This document shows positions 15,979 to 24,454 of a stretch of 64,000 bases of DNA, one piece after another (position 1 is the stretch's first letter; the number at the start of each line of letters is the position of its first letter). Source of the stretch: JAOTVV01 sp041602035 (lineage in GTDB: Bacteria; Gemmatimonadota; Gemmatimonadetes; Gemmatimonadales; GWC2-71-9); NCBI GenBank assembly GCA_041602035.1, contig JBFIHA010000005.1:62001-126000 (forward strand), read 5' to 3'. Under the pieces are notes generated by a model. That model was not told the DNA's origin and did no database searches. It worked only from the letters and a program-made list of their open reading frames with translations. The translations under genes were made by a program, and so were the position numbers.

Positions 15979-17913
15979 GTGGCCCCGCAGGGCCCGGACT
16001 CGATCTACGCCCGCGCCGAACTGCTGCTCTCCGAAGGAGCGCTGCATCAGGCGCGCGACCTCCTCGAACGTCACCTCGCCGACCATCGCTCCGACACCCA
16101 CGCCCTCGTGCTCCTGGGACGTGTGTACCTCGATTGGCCGATCGTAGGCCGCTGGCGGGCGTTGGACCTGTTCCGCCGGGCTGCGGCGCTCGCACCCGAC
16201 GACCCCGCGCCCTGGTACTGGAAAATCAAGGTCGGGCGCTACCTCGGCAGTGCCGACGGAGAAGCCCTGATGAAGAGCGGCATCTTCGGCGTCTTCGAGC
16301 GTGACCCGGACTACCGGGACGTGTGGGATTTCTGGGGAGAGATCTATCGCAGCCCTCGCGTGCTCGTCAGGGCGGCTGTCGTCCTCGCTCGCCACGCCGG
16401 CCACCCGCTCGCTGATCTGCGTCGAGCCCAGTTGCTCACCGAGGCTGGGGAGTACGATGCCGCCGAGGCGCTCGCCGCCGCCCTGGTTTCGGAGGGTCGC
16501 AGTGACGGCGGCGTGTGGGCGATCCGTGCCCAGGCTGCCCTCGAAGCCGGCGATACGACTCCTGGTCTCGCGTTCTACCATGAGGCGCTGCACCGGGCGG
16601 CAACCGATTCGCTGGAGCTGTTGTGGCTGCAGGTGGCGCCCATCGCCTGGCCTGACGAGGACAGCCTCTACGCCCAAACCCTCCCCGAGGATCGGGAGCA
16701 ATTCTTCAGGGCGTTCTGGGCACGTCGTGAGCCGGACCTGCTGACCGCGCCGAACGAGCGCATCGCCGAGCATTTCCAGCGACTGCGCCACGCTCGCCGC
16801 AACTATCGCCTTCTGCACCCTCAGTCGCGGTTCCACTACTCGTTGGAACGCCGCACCCTCATGAGCTCGCAGACCCTTCGGGTCCTCGAGGCACTGGTGG
16901 ACCTCGAGGTCGTCGCGGGGATCGTGCCCGGCCGGTCGCGATTCGAAGACGAGATCCAGGCCGCCGGCGTCGGCGTGGACGTTCGTGACGTTCCGGAACC
17001 CGACTCCATTACCCGCTATCGGCGCTACGGGTTCGACGGCCGCGGCCTCATCTACCTGCGGTACGGCGAGCCCGTGCGTCGCGTGATCAACCATCGGGAG
17101 GAGGTCGAGGCGTGGGACTATTCCGTCGGCGGCACGCTCGCCCGCATGATCTTCGCCCGCGCGTCGGCCGACGGTGGCGGCGACATGGTGTTCTATCCCA
17201 CCAGCCGCGGCGAGCTCCACAACGTGGCGGTCATGCTCGAGCGCGACGCCACGGCCATCTCCGCCCGTCGCGAGGTGCTTGCGTGGGCAGCGTTCTTCCG
17301 GGGCGCCCGCGAGGGCGAGCAATTGGTATACGTTGGTGTGATGGCCGACACCAGCGCCGCCGCGATCTGGGACCGCGAGTGGATCGAGGTCGGCCGGGAG
17401 ACAGGCGCGGCCCCACATGTCTTCTCGCTCGCCCGTGGCACTTACACCGTGGGCGTGGACACCCGGCACAACGGCGAGCGGGGCCGCCTGCGTGCAACCC
17501 TCGACGTCCCGACCTTCTGGCGTGGCAGCCTCGCACTCTCCAGTCTCCTGATCGGTGTCCCGGCGAATGACTCGACCTTCGGGCGCGACGACATCGCCCG
17601 CGCGATGCCTGGTGACGGCCGCCTCCCGCGCGATACCGCGCTCGCGCTGTACACCGAGATCTACGGGCTCTCCACGGACCGCCAGGGCAGGAGTCTGTAC
17701 GAGGTAGAGTACCGCTTCGAGCCAGTCGACGAGGGTCGTGCCGTCACCCTGACGTTCGATCGCGCGCTCTCGGGGGGCGCGGTCGTCCCCGAACGCATCC
17801 TGATTCAGCCCGGACGGATCCCCGCCGGACGGTTCCGTGTCCATCTGACGGTTCGGGACAAAGTCCGTCGTCGTATCGCGCAGTCTACGCACGTGGTCGT
17901 CGAGCTTCGCTGA
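15979..17913 (+). CDS. Large GWxTD-type protein with N-terminal TPR region
   Basis: 644 residues from the first conventional start, GTG 15979. Seen: residues 8-240 form helical TPR-like repeats; about 240-285 has FWARREPDLLTAPNERIAEHFQRLRHA, the conserved lead-in of GWxTD proteins; about 345-365 has YGFDGRGLIYLRYGEP, the position of GWxTDRGxxYIRYGxP but with the GWxTD residues changed; the rest is beta-rich. Known: GWxTD proteins are common in Gemmatimonadota and have no assigned function. Odd: the 11 codons before 15979 read IATLVLWATLA, a signal-peptide core without ATG, GTG or TTG (see findings). Confidence 0.82.
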   Translation: MAPQGPDSIYARAELLLSEGALHQARDLLERHLADHRSDTHALVLLGRVYLDWPIVGRWRALDLFRRAAALAPDDPAPWYWKIKVGRYLGSADGEALMKSGIFGVFERDPDYRDVWDFWGEIYRSPRVLVRAAVVLARHAGHPLADLRRAQLLTEAGEYDAAEALAAALVSEGRSDGGVWAIRAQAALEAGDTTPGLAFYHEALHRAATDSLELLWLQVAPIAWPDEDSLYAQTLPEDREQFFRAFWARREPDLLTAPNERIAEHFQRLRHARRNYRLLHPQSRFHYSLERRTLMSSQTLRVLEALVDLEVVAGIVPGRSRFEDEIQAAGVGVDVRDVPEPDSITRYRRYGFDGRGLIYLRYGEPVRRVINHREEVEAWDYSVGGTLARMIFARASADGGGDMVFYPTSRGELHNVAVMLERDATAISARREVLAWAAFFRGAREGEQLVYVGVMADTSAAAIWDREWIEVGRETGAAPHVFSLARGTYTVGVDTRHNGERGRLRATLDVPTFWRGSLALSSLLIGVPANDSTFGRDDIARAMPGDGRLPRDTALALYTEIYGLSTDRQGRSLYEVEYRFEPVDEGRAVTLTFDRALSGGAVVPERILIQPGRIPAGRFRVHLTVRDKVRRRIAQSTHVVVELR

Positions 17914-17931
17914 CCGGATCGCAGGGTTGTC

Positions 17932-18912
17932 ATGAACGAGGCGAGCACCCAAATTGGGGGCGCCTTCATGCTCATCAACCTCGTGCCCGAATTCCTGCGC
18001 GTCGTCGAGGCGCCCGATCCCCTCCAGGCCTACCACCGCTACCTCGACGACCACCTTCCCGTCCTCGCGTCCTATTGGCACAACTACATCCTCGACTTGA
18101 CCAGTCCACATGTCGACGAAGTGGTCGGACGGGCCGTCAGTGCCGATCGACGCGACTTGCACGAACTCCTGGACCGGACCGATGTCTCAGCGCTAGCGGA
18201 CCAGGTGATTCGACGGTGTGAGGATCTTTTTGAGATCGACGTTCCCTTCGATGTGTATCTGATGGTCGGGGTCGGTGGGGCCAACGCGGGCGAGTTGGTC
18301 GTCGGCGGACGTGGCATCGCGTTCGTGTGCCTCGAGCACTTTACCGGTCGCGCCAACCACGAGTCGCTCGGCCTCGGCCTCCGACCTGAGCTCCTCGCCC
18401 TGTGGGTCGCGCACGAGGTCGCCCATGCGGTACGCTACACGGCGCCCGAGAGCCGAAGCGATCTCGCGCGCGTCATTCGCGAAATGCGGGGCACGTACGA
18501 TCTGTGGGAAGCGGGAAGTCGGGCGACGCTCTTGGAGCTTCTCGTGAACGAAGGGCTTGCCGTGGCGGCATCCCGTATCGCCGTCCCGGGGTTCGATTCG
18601 TGGGATTATCTGGGGTACACGCGTCGGCAGTACCGCCGCCTGCGGCAACTGGAGGCTTTTCTTGTCCGCGCGACGGAGATCGACCTGGATCGCCGGGGGC
18701 TCGGATACCGGCTTCGCTATCTCACAGGCGGGGTTTCTGCAGCGCAGCGCCTCGTTGGGGGAAAGGTGATCCCGGAGCGTGCCGGCTACTACCTCGGTGC
18801 CCGCATGGTCGAGGCGATCGTCGCCGAGTCCGGCATCGCGCGGGCGTTACGCGCCGAAGCGGGCGAGTGTCGAGCGGCCGAAGAGCGGGCTCGGGGGATT
18901 CACACGGCGTAA
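17932..18912 (+). CDS. Putative zinc metalloprotease, DUF2268-like
   Basis: 326 residues, ATG at 17932. Seen: HEVAH (161-165) as an HExxH zinc site, a downstream Glu207 in LLVNEGLA as probable third ligand, and RAGYYLGARMVEAI (about 285) matching the Y-x-x-G segment of DUF2268 proteins. No signal peptide or membrane segment, so cytosolic. Known: DUF2268 members are predicted Zn-dependent proteases with few experiments. It follows the GWxTD gene by 18 bases and probably shares its transcript. Substrate unknown. Confidence 0.78.
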   Translation: MNEASTQIGGAFMLINLVPEFLRVVEAPDPLQAYHRYLDDHLPVLASYWHNYILDLTSPHVDEVVGRAVSADRRDLHELLDRTDVSALADQVIRRCEDLFEIDVPFDVYLMVGVGGANAGELVVGGRGIAFVCLEHFTGRANHESLGLGLRPELLALWVAHEVAHAVRYTAPESRSDLARVIREMRGTYDLWEAGSRATLLELLVNEGLAVAASRIAVPGFDSWDYLGYTRRQYRRLRQLEAFLVRATEIDLDRRGLGYRLRYLTGGVSAAQRLVGGKVIPERAGYYLGARMVEAIVAESGIARALRAEAGECRAAEERARGIHTA

Positions 18913-18933
18913 ACGCGCCGGCCGGCAGCTTCC

Positions 18934-20277
18934 TCACTTCCCCACGCAGAACGCCGCGAACACACGGTCCAGGACGTCGTCCGCCGTCACCAGACCGATG
19001 ACGTCTTCGAGCGCCGTCACGGCGGCACGCAGGTGGGTGGCCGCCACCACCGCATCCAGCCCGCTGCGGCGCGCTTCACGGAACGCACCGATCTCGTCGC
19101 GCGCCCGCTCCAGTGCGAGACGATGCCGCTCGCGGGTGAGCACCGGTTCGAGGCACTTGTCCGTGGACAGTCGTCGAAACGCGTGGGCCGCGAGCGCGGC
19201 GCGAAGTCGGTCCAGCCCCGCACCAGTCACCGCTGACACGGCGACGTCATCGAACCCCGACGCGGCAGACGCGACGAGGTCGGCCTTCGTTCGCGCCACC
19301 ACCACCGGTGCCGTGCTGTCGGCGACGAAAGCCTCTTCGTCGGCCCCGAACGGCCTCCCCAGCTCGACGCAGAATACGACGACGTCCGCGGCGGCGAGAT
19401 AGCGGTGACTCACCTCCACACCGATCCGCTCCACCACGTCCCTGCTGGGCCGCAGGCCGGCCGTATCGATGAGTCGGAATGGAAACCCGTCACAGGTCGC
19501 CGGGGCCTCGATGGCATCGCGCGTGGTTCCCGGAATGTCCGTGACGATGGCACGCTCACGACCCAGGAGAGCGTTGAACAGCGACGACTTTCCGGTGTTC
19601 GGCCGCCCCGCGATCACGGCGAGCGCACCGTCGCGCAGTCGCTCACCTTCGACCGAGGTTCCTAGGAGTCTCGTGAGCGCCTCCGCGACGACGGCGACAG
19701 CCGCTTCCACACGAGAGGCCGGCACTGGCCCGCTATCCTCCTCCGGAAAGTCGATGTCGTAACTGATGAGCGACTCCAACTCCAAGACCTGCTCCCGTAG
19801 TGCGCCGATCCGGTGGGAGAGCCCGCGGTCCAGCTGGTCGACTGCCGCACGGCGCTGCGCGGGAGCGGTAGCGTCGACCAGGTCGGCCACGGCCTCCGCC
19901 TGCAACAGGTCCATCTTCCCATTCCGGACCGCCCGGCGCGTGAACTCTCCGGGCGCTGCCTGTCGGGCGCCGGTCGCGAGGAGCGCGCCGAGCACCTCCC
20001 CACACACCAACAGACCACCATGGACCATGAGCTCTACGGCGTCCTCACCCGTGTAGGACTCCGGAGCGCGATACGTGATGTACACGGCTCGGTCGAGCAC
20101 GACGTCGTGATCGGGGTGCCCTAACGTCCCAAGGCGGGCGGTGCGCGGGGGGTCCACTCGGAATCCGCGCACTAGCCGGCCCACCACGTCGTGCGATCCA
20201 CGCCCGGAGACCCGGATGACGGCGAGGGCCGACCGGCCTACCGGCGTGGCGAGTGCGGCGATGACGTCGGACAGCAC
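18934..20277 (-). CDS. mnmE: tRNA uridine-34 modification GTPase MnmE
   Basis: 447 residues. GTG 20277 is chosen because it starts the conserved MLSDVIAALATPVGRSALAVIRVSG and lies 20 bases after yidC; the frame extends upstream only into yidC. Seen: N-terminal tetrahydrofolate domain (1-120), G1 GRPNTGKSS, G3 DTAGL, G4 ARTKAD, and the catalytic C-terminal motif FCVGK. Known: with MnmG (here at 57.7 kb) it installs the cmnm5 group on wobble U34. Convergent with the DUF2268-like gene. Confidence 0.95.
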   Translation of the reverse strand: MLSDVIAALATPVGRSALAVIRVSGRGSHDVVGRLVRGFRVDPPRTARLGTLGHPDHDVVLDRAVYITYRAPESYTGEDAVELMVHGGLLVCGEVLGALLATGARQAAPGEFTRRAVRNGKMDLLQAEAVADLVDATAPAQRRAAVDQLDRGLSHRIGALREQVLELESLISYDIDFPEEDSGPVPASRVEAAVAVVAEALTRLLGTSVEGERLRDGALAVIAGRPNTGKSSLFNALLGRERAIVTDIPGTTRDAIEAPATCDGFPFRLIDTAGLRPSRDVVERIGVEVSHRYLAAADVVVFCVELGRPFGADEEAFVADSTAPVVVARTKADLVASAASGFDDVAVSAVTGAGLDRLRAALAAHAFRRLSTDKCLEPVLTRERHRLALERARDEIGAFREARRSGLDAVVAATHLRAAVTALEDVIGLVTADDVLDRVFAAFCVGK

Positions 20278-20299
20278 GGCCGACCGTTCGGTATGAGGG

Positions 20300-21973
20300 C
20301 TACTCGCGCTTGCCCGATCGCTTGAGGCGCTGCCGGGCAATCAACCACTGTTGCGGGATGCTCGCGATATTGCTCACGGCATAGTACAGGTTGAGGCCCG
20401 CAGACAGCTTCAGGAAGATGAAGGTCAGGAACGGTGGCATGACGTAGAGCATCATCTTCGCCTGCGGGTTGGGCGGTACCCCCATCTGGCCCAGCTTGGA
20501 CACGGCAAACATCGACAAGCCCATGACCACCGGAATGATGTAGAGGGGGTCGGCACGAGACAGATCCGGTAGCCACAAGAACGGCACCCCACGGAACTCG
20601 ATGGTCTCGCGGAACACGAAGAACAGGGCAAAGAGCACCGGCATCGGGATCAGCATCGGCAGACACCCCCCGAGCGGGTTCACACCATGTTCTTTGTAGA
20701 GCTTCATCGTCTCCTGCTGTATCCGCTGCGGGTCCTGCTTGAAGCGCTCCTGAACCGCCTTCACTTCCGGCTGGAGAGCCTGCATCGCCATGCTCGACCG
20801 CATGGCCTTCTGGTTCAGTGGCCAGAGCACGATGCGCACGGCAACGCCGAACAGGATCAGGACCCAGCCGTACCCCATGTTCAGGGTCTCGTGCATCCAC
20901 AACAGGATGACGACGATCAGGTTGGCAAACGGCTGGATGATCGGCCGGAAGATCCAGCCGTACGGGTTGATGTCCTCGAAGTCGTGCCCGATGCGGGCGA
21001 GGCGGCGGTACTCCTGCGGTCCGATGTACGCCGAGAAGTTGAAACTCCCAGCCGGGGAGGGGATGGACGTGACCACATCGACTCGCGTTGCGTTCTTCCC
21101 GCTGCGCTCTCCCCCCACCACCAGGGCGCCACCGAGCCTTGCCTGACCCGCGCCGATGGTGAGCACGTTTGCCGCGAAGTACTTCGATTTGATTGCCAGC
21201 CACTCGAATGGCCCGTCGAGCGTCTGCGTCTCGCCTGGATCCAGGGAGCTGAACTTGAGCCGCTCGGTGCGGCCGGCCTTTGACACGACGGCATACGAGC
21301 GGAAGTCGTCCGTCGTGTCCGCCTCGACCTGGGCGATGCGCGGACCGAGCCCCACCAGCGCCAGGCCTCCCGTCGGCAGGCCCTCGATCCTCCCCTGGAC
21401 GTCGAACACGTACTGGTCCGGCCGAAACGTGTAGAGCAACTCGACCGTCACCGCACCGCGCCGTCCGGCGAGGCGCAGGGAGGCGTCGTCCCCCTCCACC
21501 TCGAGGTGCTGGGTAGACGGTTCCAGGTTCCACTCGGCGAGGTGGAGCGTGTCGGTGCCGACCACGAAGCCGTACTCCAAGAACCGTGAATCCGCCGGAA
21601 TGATCGACGCTCGTCCGGTGTCACCCGCCGCGAAGGTTCGATAGTCCTTGAGGTGTGCCCCGACGAGGCGCCCGCCCCTGGTCGAGAACCGGAATTCGTA
21701 GAGCGGCGATTCCACGACCACGACCGCCGGAGCCTCCTCAGGCCGCGATTCTTCCGGGGCGACGATCGGCGGTGGCAGAGGTGGCACAGCGCCCGTGTCA
21801 GCACGCGCGGCTCGCGCGGTTTCCGCCGGAACCGCGCGCAGCGACTCCGTGGGTACCGCGGAGTCGGCGCCCGGCATCTCGCCAGGGGGTGGTCGTTTGG
21901 GCGGCATCAGGATCGACGGCAACACGGCGACGATCAACATCAACCCAATGGCCAGGAGCGTGCGGCGATCCAT
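20300..21973 (-). CDS. yidC: Membrane protein insertase YidC
   Basis: 557 residues from ATG 21973. Seen: an N-terminal signal-anchor helix (about 7-25), a long periplasmic domain (about 60-330) that fits the beta-supersandwich of Gram-negative YidC, and the conserved five-helix C-terminal core from about 345 (YGWIFRPIIQPFANLIVVIL, MRSSMAMQALQPEVKAVQERF, YKEHGVNPLGGCLPMLIPMP, VSKLGQMGVPPNPQ). The P1 domain indicates a diderm cell envelope. Inserts membrane proteins alone or with SecYEG. Ten bases downstream of yidD. Confidence 0.96.
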   Translation of the reverse strand: MDRRTLLAIGLMLIVAVLPSILMPPKRPPPGEMPGADSAVPTESLRAVPAETARAARADTGAVPPLPPPIVAPEESRPEEAPAVVVVESPLYEFRFSTRGGRLVGAHLKDYRTFAAGDTGRASIIPADSRFLEYGFVVGTDTLHLAEWNLEPSTQHLEVEGDDASLRLAGRRGAVTVELLYTFRPDQYVFDVQGRIEGLPTGGLALVGLGPRIAQVEADTTDDFRSYAVVSKAGRTERLKFSSLDPGETQTLDGPFEWLAIKSKYFAANVLTIGAGQARLGGALVVGGERSGKNATRVDVVTSIPSPAGSFNFSAYIGPQEYRRLARIGHDFEDINPYGWIFRPIIQPFANLIVVILLWMHETLNMGYGWVLILFGVAVRIVLWPLNQKAMRSSMAMQALQPEVKAVQERFKQDPQRIQQETMKLYKEHGVNPLGGCLPMLIPMPVLFALFFVFRETIEFRGVPFLWLPDLSRADPLYIIPVVMGLSMFAVSKLGQMGVPPNPQAKMMLYVMPPFLTFIFLKLSAGLNLYYAVSNIASIPQQWLIARQRLKRSGKRE

Positions 21974-21983
21974 CAGCAGTCGA

Positions 21984-22202
21984 TCACGGGACCGGGTCGA
22001 AACCGCCCGGGTTGAAGGGATGGCAACGAACGATGCGTCGCACGCCGAACCAGACGCCACGCAGCAGACCATACCGCTCGACGGCCTGCAGGGTGTACAT
22101 CGAGCACGTCGGAGAGAATCGACACGGCGACGGGAACGGCGACGCCGCAATCTGGTAGAGGCGGATCACCCCCACCGCCACCCGCTTGGGCCAATCGGTC
22201 AC
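21984..22202 (-). CDS. yidD: Membrane protein insertion efficiency factor YidD
   Basis: 72 residues. GTG 22202 is preferred over the ATG at 22223 because it overlaps the rnpA stop as GTGA, the same pattern as its neighbours, and gives the usual length. Seen: IRLYQIAASPFPSPCRFSPTCS and RYGLLRGVW..RRIVRCHPFNPGG, the YidD signature with conserved Cys residues. Known: a small cytosolic, membrane-associated helper always found between rnpA and yidC. Confidence 0.95.
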   Translation of the reverse strand: MTDWPKRVAVGVIRLYQIAASPFPSPCRFSPTCSMYTLQAVERYGLLRGVWFGVRRIVRCHPFNPGGFDPVP

Positions 22203-22543
22203 CCGGAGAGTGAACGCACCCATGAGTCCAAATCTCCGGACAGATCCGAGAACGACGCGCGATACGCGTCGGCGCGCGAGCGGATGACTACATCGGTGGG
22301 GCCGAGTTGGGTCAAAACCCGCCGCCGGACGATCTCTCGCAGGCGGCGCCGTAGGCGGTTGCGGGAGACGACGGTCTGGCGAAAGCGCGGTACCACGAGT
22401 CCAAACCGCGGGTGCCCCAGGGCGTTGCCTCGCCACGATATGTCCAATCGCGGGGTGCGGCGGCGGCGACCATGCCGCCCGACCGCCGCCATGTCAGAGT
22501 TGCGCGTCAAGCGCCAGCTCCGAGGGATGCCCTCGGACCTCAA
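22199..22543 (-). CDS. rnpA: Ribonuclease P protein component
   Basis: 114 residues. TTG start at 22543 overlaps the rpmH stop (TTGA). Seen: PRSWRLTRNSD near the N-terminus, the central cleft strand GLVVPRF, and the RNR helix VVSRNRLRRRLREIVRR that binds RNase P RNA. Known: protein subunit for tRNA 5'-end maturation; its RNA partner rnpB is encoded 5 kb away in this window. Very basic throughout, as expected. The TTG is supported by operon packing but not by a clear Shine-Dalgarno. Confidence 0.93.
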   Translation of the reverse strand: MRSEGIPRSWRLTRNSDMAAVGRHGRRRRTPRLDISWRGNALGHPRFGLVVPRFRQTVVSRNRLRRRLREIVRRRVLTQLGPTDVVIRSRADAYRASFSDLSGDLDSWVRSLSG

Positions 22544-22701
22544 CGCCCTCCGTGCTTGGACGGCGCCGACACCGTGAGACGCTTGCGGCCTTTCTTGCGC
22601 CGTCGGCTCAGCACCGCCCGTCCCCAGCGGGTGCTCATCCGTGCCCGGAATCCGTGCTTGTTGACTCGCCGCCGATTACGCGGCTGATATGTCCGTTTCA
22701 T
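22540..22701 (-). CDS. rpmH: 50S ribosomal protein bL34
   Basis: 53 residues, ATG at 22701. Seen: MKRTYQPRNRRRVNKHGFRA then RMSTRWGRAVLSRRRRKGRKRL, the bL34 sequence, with an extra 8-residue tail (SAPSKHGG). First gene of the leftward rpmH-rnpA-yidD-yidC-mnmE operon. The 135 bases to dnaA hold its promoter and a DnaA-box-like site. Confidence 0.97.
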   Translation of the reverse strand: MKRTYQPRNRRRVNKHGFRARMSTRWGRAVLSRRRKKGRKRLTVSAPSKHGGR

Positions 22702-22768
22702 GGTGCCAGAATACTCTCCTAAGCGGGCCGTAAGCTAGCCGCCCACCTGCCGAAGGGTCAAGGTTGAC

Positions 22769-22777
22769 TTTTCCACA
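22769..22777 (+). promoter_or_regulatory. DnaA-box-like TTTTCCACA in the rpmH-dnaA spacer
   Basis: TTTTCCACA differs from the consensus TTATCCACA at one position and lies in the 135-base divergent spacer before dnaA. Likely used for dnaA autoregulation or as part of the origin. It is the only near-consensus box found in this spacer. Confidence 0.55.
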
Positions 22778-22836
22778 TTGCGGAGATAGCATCGGTAGCC
22801 CTTTCGAACCCCTACCGTATCGTCCGCCTAGAATTG

Positions 22837-24219
22837 ATGGAGTTGTCAGCGCAACAAGCGTGGGCCCGCCTCCTCGACGCGGCTCGCACCGAGCTCCCGG
22901 ACCCGACGGTTCGCACCTGGTTGGAGCCGCTCGAGCCCATTGCCTTGGAGGAAGGGCGGTTGCTCTTGGGCGCGCCGGATCAATTCGCCGTCGAGTGGAA
23001 CGAGTCGAAGCATGGTGGTCTCCTGGCCCGGTTGGCAGCGGCCGTGGTCGGCTCGCAGTTGGACGTGGTGTTTCAGGTCCAGGAAGAACGCGCGCGACGG
23101 CCGCAGATGGATTTCTTCGTGGCTCCCCCAACCGAGGGCGAGAGCCCATCCCGCGGCGGGAACACCCGACCGCTCAACGAGCGCTACGCTTTTCGCACGT
23201 TCGTCATCGGGAAATCCAACGAGCTGGCCGCCGCCGCCGCCTACGCCGTGGCGGAGGCTCCGGGCAAGACGTACAACCCGTTGTTCATCTACGGCGCCAC
23301 CGGTCTCGGGAAGACGCACCTCATGCAGGCCATCGCGCACGCCGTGTTGGAGCGGGATCGCGAGAGCCGCGTTGTCTACATGGGTGCCGAGCAGTTCATC
23401 AACGAAGTCATTGAGAGCATCCACAGCCGCACCATGGTGGACTTTCGCCAGCGCTACCGCGAAGAGGTAGACATCTTCCTCGTGGACGACGTGCACTTCC
23501 TGGAAGGCAAAGAGATGACCCAGGAGGAGTTCTTTCACACGTTCAACGCGCTCCACGAGGCGCAGAAACAGATTGTCCTGACGTCCGATCGTCCACCCAA
23601 GGAAATGCCGGGACTCGAATCCCGATTGGTCAGCCGGTTCGAGTGGGGGATGGTCGCCGACATTGGCCAGCCCGACCTCGAGCACCGGATCGCGATCCTT
23701 CGCAAGAAGGCCGAGCAGGACCATCTCGAGCTCACGATACCGGACGATGTGCTCCGGTTCATTGCGGAGCACATCCGGAGCTCCGTCCGCGAACTCGAGG
23801 GATGCATCATCAAACTGCTCCTGTACGCCTCGCTGCGCCATCGCGAGGTGTCCATCGAGTTGGCCCGCGAGGCCCTGGCGGACAAGATCCGTCAGGCCGG
23901 GGCTGCCGACCTTGGTCGTCCGGCCCCGCCCAGTGTGGATCGGGTGCAAGAGGTCGTCGCCCGTCGGTGGGGGGTCACCCCTGAGGGCCTGCGGTCGAAG
24001 GCCCGGACCAAGAGCCTTACCGTGCCGCGGCAGGTCGCGATGTACTTGGCTCGTGAACTTCTGGGAATGCAGTTGGTCGAAATCGGTCAAGCATTCGGCG
24101 GGCGAGACCACTCTACGGTGATTCACAGCGTGGACAAAGTCCAGCGCACCATGGCCTCCGACCGGAAGTTTCGAGACCGGGTGGAGCACGCCAAGCACGA
24201 GCTGGCGTCCGTAGCGTGA
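22837..24219 (+). CDS. dnaA: Chromosomal replication initiator DnaA
   Basis: 460 residues from ATG 22837; a TTG directly before it is a less likely start. Seen: domain I (1-85), a short linker, AAA+ domain with Walker A GATGLGKT (about 153-160), Walker B VDIFLVDDVHFL (about 211), sensor region VLTSDRPP, arginine finger RLVSRFEWG, and domain IV with the DNA-binding signature GGRDHSTVIHS (about 421-431). Known: binds DnaA boxes and melts oriC. Flanked by rpmH and dnaN in the ancestral order. Confidence 0.98.
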   Translation: MELSAQQAWARLLDAARTELPDPTVRTWLEPLEPIALEEGRLLLGAPDQFAVEWNESKHGGLLARLAAAVVGSQLDVVFQVQEERARRPQMDFFVAPPTEGESPSRGGNTRPLNERYAFRTFVIGKSNELAAAAAYAVAEAPGKTYNPLFIYGATGLGKTHLMQAIAHAVLERDRESRVVYMGAEQFINEVIESIHSRTMVDFRQRYREEVDIFLVDDVHFLEGKEMTQEEFFHTFNALHEAQKQIVLTSDRPPKEMPGLESRLVSRFEWGMVADIGQPDLEHRIAILRKKAEQDHLELTIPDDVLRFIAEHIRSSVRELEGCIIKLLLYASLRHREVSIELAREALADKIRQAGAADLGRPAPPSVDRVQEVVARRWGVTPEGLRSKARTKSLTVPRQVAMYLARELLGMQLVEIGQAFGGRDHSTVIHSVDKVQRTMASDRKFRDRVEHAKHELASVA

Positions 24220-24454
24220 ACGGGCTGGGGAGCGCGCTGTGGGTATTGGGGATGAGATCTGGATCGCGCCGTGATTCCACCGGAGCGTCCACACGGGATC
24301 CCCAGGCGTTCACAGGGGCCGGGAGCGGGAACCCACGCGGAGGAAAGAGGTTGCGGGGATCATCAAGGTTTCCATACGCTCTACTAGCACTACTAGATAG
24401 TACATACTAACGTAATTCGTAGTATTTCTTTTCCACGACTTGCTGGGGTTGGGC
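24220..24454 (+). other. Candidate replication origin (dnaA-dnaN spacer)
   Basis: 235 bases without a gene. The left part is GC-rich with degenerate DnaA-box-like words (TGTGGGTAT near 24239, GTCCACACG near 24288, GTTCACAGG near 24308). The right part (24373-24430) is strikingly AT-rich for this genome and built of TAC/TAG/GTA triplets, with TTTTCCACG at 24429-24437. Known: many origins lie beside dnaA, and DnaA-trio (TAG-like) repeats next to a box form the unwinding element. No perfect DnaA box is present, so the assignment is moderate. Confidence 0.5.
24381..24396 (+). repeat. Direct repeat CTACTAG x2 in AT-rich origin segment
   Basis: CTACTAG occurs at 24381-24387 and 24390-24396, followed by ATAGTACATACTA. 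The triplet character resembles DnaA-trio elements, where TAG-type triplets load DnaA on single-stranded DNA. Confidence 0.6.

Noticed and set aside
15898..18162. 754-residue open frame antisense to the GWxTD gene
   Set aside because: Product of GC-rich codon bias opposite a real gene; no domain, no ribosome site, and it covers three good plus-strand genes.
22846..24294. 482-residue frame antisense to dnaA
   Set aside because: Opposite a certain gene; composition of a codon shadow.
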